Part shown: positions 61,651-64,000 of the stretch, one piece after another
How positions within the stretch are numbered: the stretch's first letter is position 1
Layout: the number at the start of each line of letters is the position of its first letter
Source: an uncultured Alistipes sp.
GTDB lineage: Bacteria > Bacteroidota > Bacteroidia > Bacteroidales > Rikenellaceae
Length of the DNA: 64,000 bases
Direction: 5' to 3'
Assembly: GCA_910577475.1 (NCBI GenBank)
Contig: CAJTLJ010000003.1
Span: forward strand, 49,061 to 113,060
The notes under the pieces: generated by a model
Told to the model about the DNA's origin: nothing
Databases searched by the model: none
The model's input: the letters and a program-made list of their open reading frames with translations, nothing else
Position numbers and translations under genes: made by a program

Positions 61651-62424
61651 TCAGGGTTTGAGCATTCCGGATATCCCCGCCCCGAAGAGGGCGAAATCGT
61701 AACGCACGGGATCCTCGGCGTGGAACCTCCGCAGAGCGGCCGTCACCTCCTCGACAGCCCGCCAGTCGTTTTGCCGACGGTTCAGCAGCCCCAGTTCGCG
61801 AGCCATGTTGCCGGAGTGGAGGTCCAGGGGCAGATAGAGGGCCGACATGGGGATCGACGGCCAGAGACCGAAGTCGACGCCCCGGCCGTCGCGGCGCACC
61901 ATCCAACGCAGAAACATGTTCAGCCGTTTGCAAGCTGCTCCCCGCTCCACCGAGGAGAGGTGCTTCTCGCAGCGCGGCGCATGATCGCAGGCGAAGAATT
62001 CGCGCCGGAAATCGGCCAGCAGGGCCGGAATGCTCCCCAGCTCCCGATAGCGGCTCTCGAAATAGCCGCCCAGCGAACCGAACCGTTCGCAAAGACCGCG
62101 CAGGGCCCGGATGAAGTCCAGCAGATCGCCGCCGTTGAAAGTGCGGTGGACGAATCCGGCGAACCGGTGCAGCTCCCGCTCCGACGCCGAGCGGACGAAC
62201 GCGGCCGGTGCATCGTCCATGCAGTGCATCATCCGCCGGCCGTTGCGGACGATGACGGGGCGAGCCCCCCAGGCAATCGTAGCGGCGAGAAAACCGGCGA
62301 TCTCGATATCCTCCCGCTCCGTAAAGCCGTGAGGCACCGAAACGGGGTCGTCCGCGATGAACTCGGGACGGTTGTAACGGTCGTAAAGCCCCTCCAGCAA
62401 CTCGAACAGCTCCCCGTGCTCCAT
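61651..62424 (-). CDS. TIGR02757 family protein
   Basis: 257 residues, helical, matching the TIGR02757/DUF2400 family: YDRYNRPEFIADDPVSVPHGFTEREDIEIAGFLAATIAWG near the N-terminus and MFLRWMVRR with FGLWPSIPMSALYLPLDLH in the C-terminal half. The family is broadly conserved in Bacteroidetes and has no established function. It starts right after the lolD-like gene ends, with no gap. Confidence 0.85.
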   Translation of the reverse strand: MEHGELFELLEGLYDRYNRPEFIADDPVSVPHGFTEREDIEIAGFLAATIAWGARPVIVRNGRRMMHCMDDAPAAFVRSASERELHRFAGFVHRTFNGGDLLDFIRALRGLCERFGSLGGYFESRYRELGSIPALLADFRREFFACDHAPRCEKHLSSVERGAACKRLNMFLRWMVRRDGRGVDFGLWPSIPMSALYLPLDLHSGNMARELGLLNRRQNDWRAVEEVTAALRRFHAEDPVRYDFALFGAGISGMLKP

Positions 62425-63070
<646 letters not shown>

Positions 63071-63078
<8 letters not shown>

Positions 63079-63898
63079 TCCTTTCGCGATTAAAGATTTC
63101 AAAAATGCGCACCGTGTCGACCGCCTCCTTCACGTCGTGCACCCGGAGCATCGAGGCCCCCTGCCGCAGCGACTCCCAACCCAGCGCAACGGTCCCGGCC
63201 AGCGATTCGGCCGGCGTACAGTCCAGCGTCTTATAGATCATAGATTTGCGGGAGAGCGCCGAGAGCACCGGACAGCCCAGCCCGCAGAGCCGGTGCAGCC
63301 CGCCCAGCAGTTCGTAGTTCTGCTCCAGCGTCTTGGCGAATCCGAATCCGGGGTCGAGCACGATCTGCCGGATTCCCTTCCCGCGCAGCTCCTTCAGGCG
63401 GAGCCGGAAGTAGTCGACCACGTCGCCCACCACGTCGGCATATTCCGTCAGGCGCTGCATGGTCGCCGGCGTACCGCGCATGTGCATGGCGATGTAGGGC
63501 AGCTGCAGCTCGGCTGCCGCATCGACGATAGCCGGGTCCAGCCCTCCGGCCGAGATGTCGTTCACGACGACCGCACCGAATTCGGCGACGACCCGTCTGA
63601 CGATCTCGCCCCGGAACGTGTCGACGGAGACCGGCATGGCGGGCAGCCGGCGGCGGATCACCTCCAGCGCCCGCGCCACGCGGGAGAACTCCTCCTCCGC
63701 GGAGACGTCATCGGCTCCGGGTCGCGAGGAGTAGCCCCCGATGTCGAGCATATAGGCCCCTTCGTCGGCTGCCGTCATCGCCCGGCGCTCGATCTCCGCC
63801 GCAGTAAAGGTCCGGCTGCCGGCGTAGAACGAATCGGGGGTGACGTTGACGATGGCCATCACCCGGGGGCGGGTCAGGTCAAGTATTTCGGGATTCAT
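63071..63898 (-). CDS. folP: Dihydropteroate synthase
   Basis: 275 residues. The TIM-barrel motifs are MAIVNVTPDSFYAGSR, YMLDIGGYSSRPGAD, the VVNDISAG segment and IVLDPGFGFAKTLEQNYELL. It joins p-aminobenzoate to the pterin diphosphate in folate synthesis and is the sulfonamide target. Its start overlaps the end of the next upstream gene. Confidence 0.96.
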
Positions 63899-64000
63899 GT
63901 CGGAAAAGTTTATCCAGTTGTTCGACGGCCGCCTGCGTATCGGCCTCCACGATGTTCACCAGGCAGTAGTCCGCCCGTTCACGCAGAAAATCGTCGCTCT
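63879..64000 (-). CDS. C-terminal fragment of an unidentified gene
   Basis: About 40 codons remain, entering from the right edge and ending at the TGA 63879-63881, which overlaps folP by 20 bases. The visible end (FLRERADYCLVNIVEADTQ, then a short helix) is reminiscent of the C-terminal helix of small P-loop kinases such as dephospho-CoA kinase, but the fragment is too short to name. Confidence 0.5.
   Translation of the reverse strand, partial: SDDFLRERADYCLVNIVEADTQAAVEQLDKLFRHESRNT

Noticed and set aside
63879..64000. Naming the right-edge fragment as DUF1599 or dephospho-CoA kinase
   Set aside because: Both are plausible by neighbourhood or by resemblance of the last helix, but 40 residues are not enough to decide.

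Overview
The window looks like a chromosomal segment from a GC-rich member of the Bacteroidales. Alistipes (Rikenellaceae) is my best guess; that is inferred, since no rRNA is present. The evidence is a SusC/SusD starch-utilisation locus, an UpxY-type antiterminator at the head of a surface-polysaccharide operon, promoters of the Bacteroidetes type (TAnnTTTG at -7, sometimes TTTG near -33), LytS/LytTR two-component proteins, DUF4831, and TIGR02757-type housekeeping genes. I saw no tRNA, rRNA, CRISPR array, insertion sequence or phage gene.

Layout. 1-2500 (+): tail of a PL10 pectate lyase, a terminator, then a TonB-dependent receptor. 2541-16820 (-): a polysaccharide operon. In transcription order it has a structured leader, a small damaged gene, upxY, a WecA-like initiating transferase, wza, wzc, a PHP-type tyrosine phosphatase, rmlA-C-D-B, a VioA/WecE-like aminotransferase, a hexapeptide acetyltransferase, a WecF-like (GT56) transferase and a GT2. 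The pathway predicts dTDP-rhamnose plus a dTDP-4-acetamido-4,6-dideoxyhexose. No Wzx flippase or Wzy polymerase is present. 16868-27080 (-): housekeeping genes lolA-like/ftsK and plsC-parE-parC-aroK-murI. 27395-27916 (+): an AT-richer orphan exported protein.

28039-45432 (-): a large starch locus. It starts with an SLC45-like sugar MFS porter, then susC, susD, a five-module SusE/SusF-like binding protein, a SusG-like amylase with BACON and an inserted module, and four more GH13 enzymes: two further GH13 lipoproteins (707 and 441 residues), a putative cytosolic GH13, and a SusA-like neopullulanase. Together they bind, cut, import and finish degradation of alpha-glucans. No SusR is present. Divergent from the locus is a LytS/LytTR pair (45661-47837), followed by a second Wza/Wzc pair and a HAD hydrolase (47992-51624).

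51721-64000: an XRE regulator with a membrane protein, a sugar nucleotidyltransferase, a catalytically degenerate M23 protein with dxr-rseP-radA, a UXS-like epimerase that has lost its catalytic residues, then on the minus strand an AlkD-like protein, a DUF4831 protein, and the group folP-lolD-TIGR02757-trmN6.

The most unusual part is the control region of the polysaccharide operon (15630-16820). It has a strong promoter, a leader with two interleaved and mutually exclusive stems (one followed by seven T), a 43-codon leader frame, a damaged small gene, a 33-bp palindrome, a C9 tract, a second promoter, and a G9 tract inside upxY itself. This suggests layered attenuation and possible slipped-strand phase variation.
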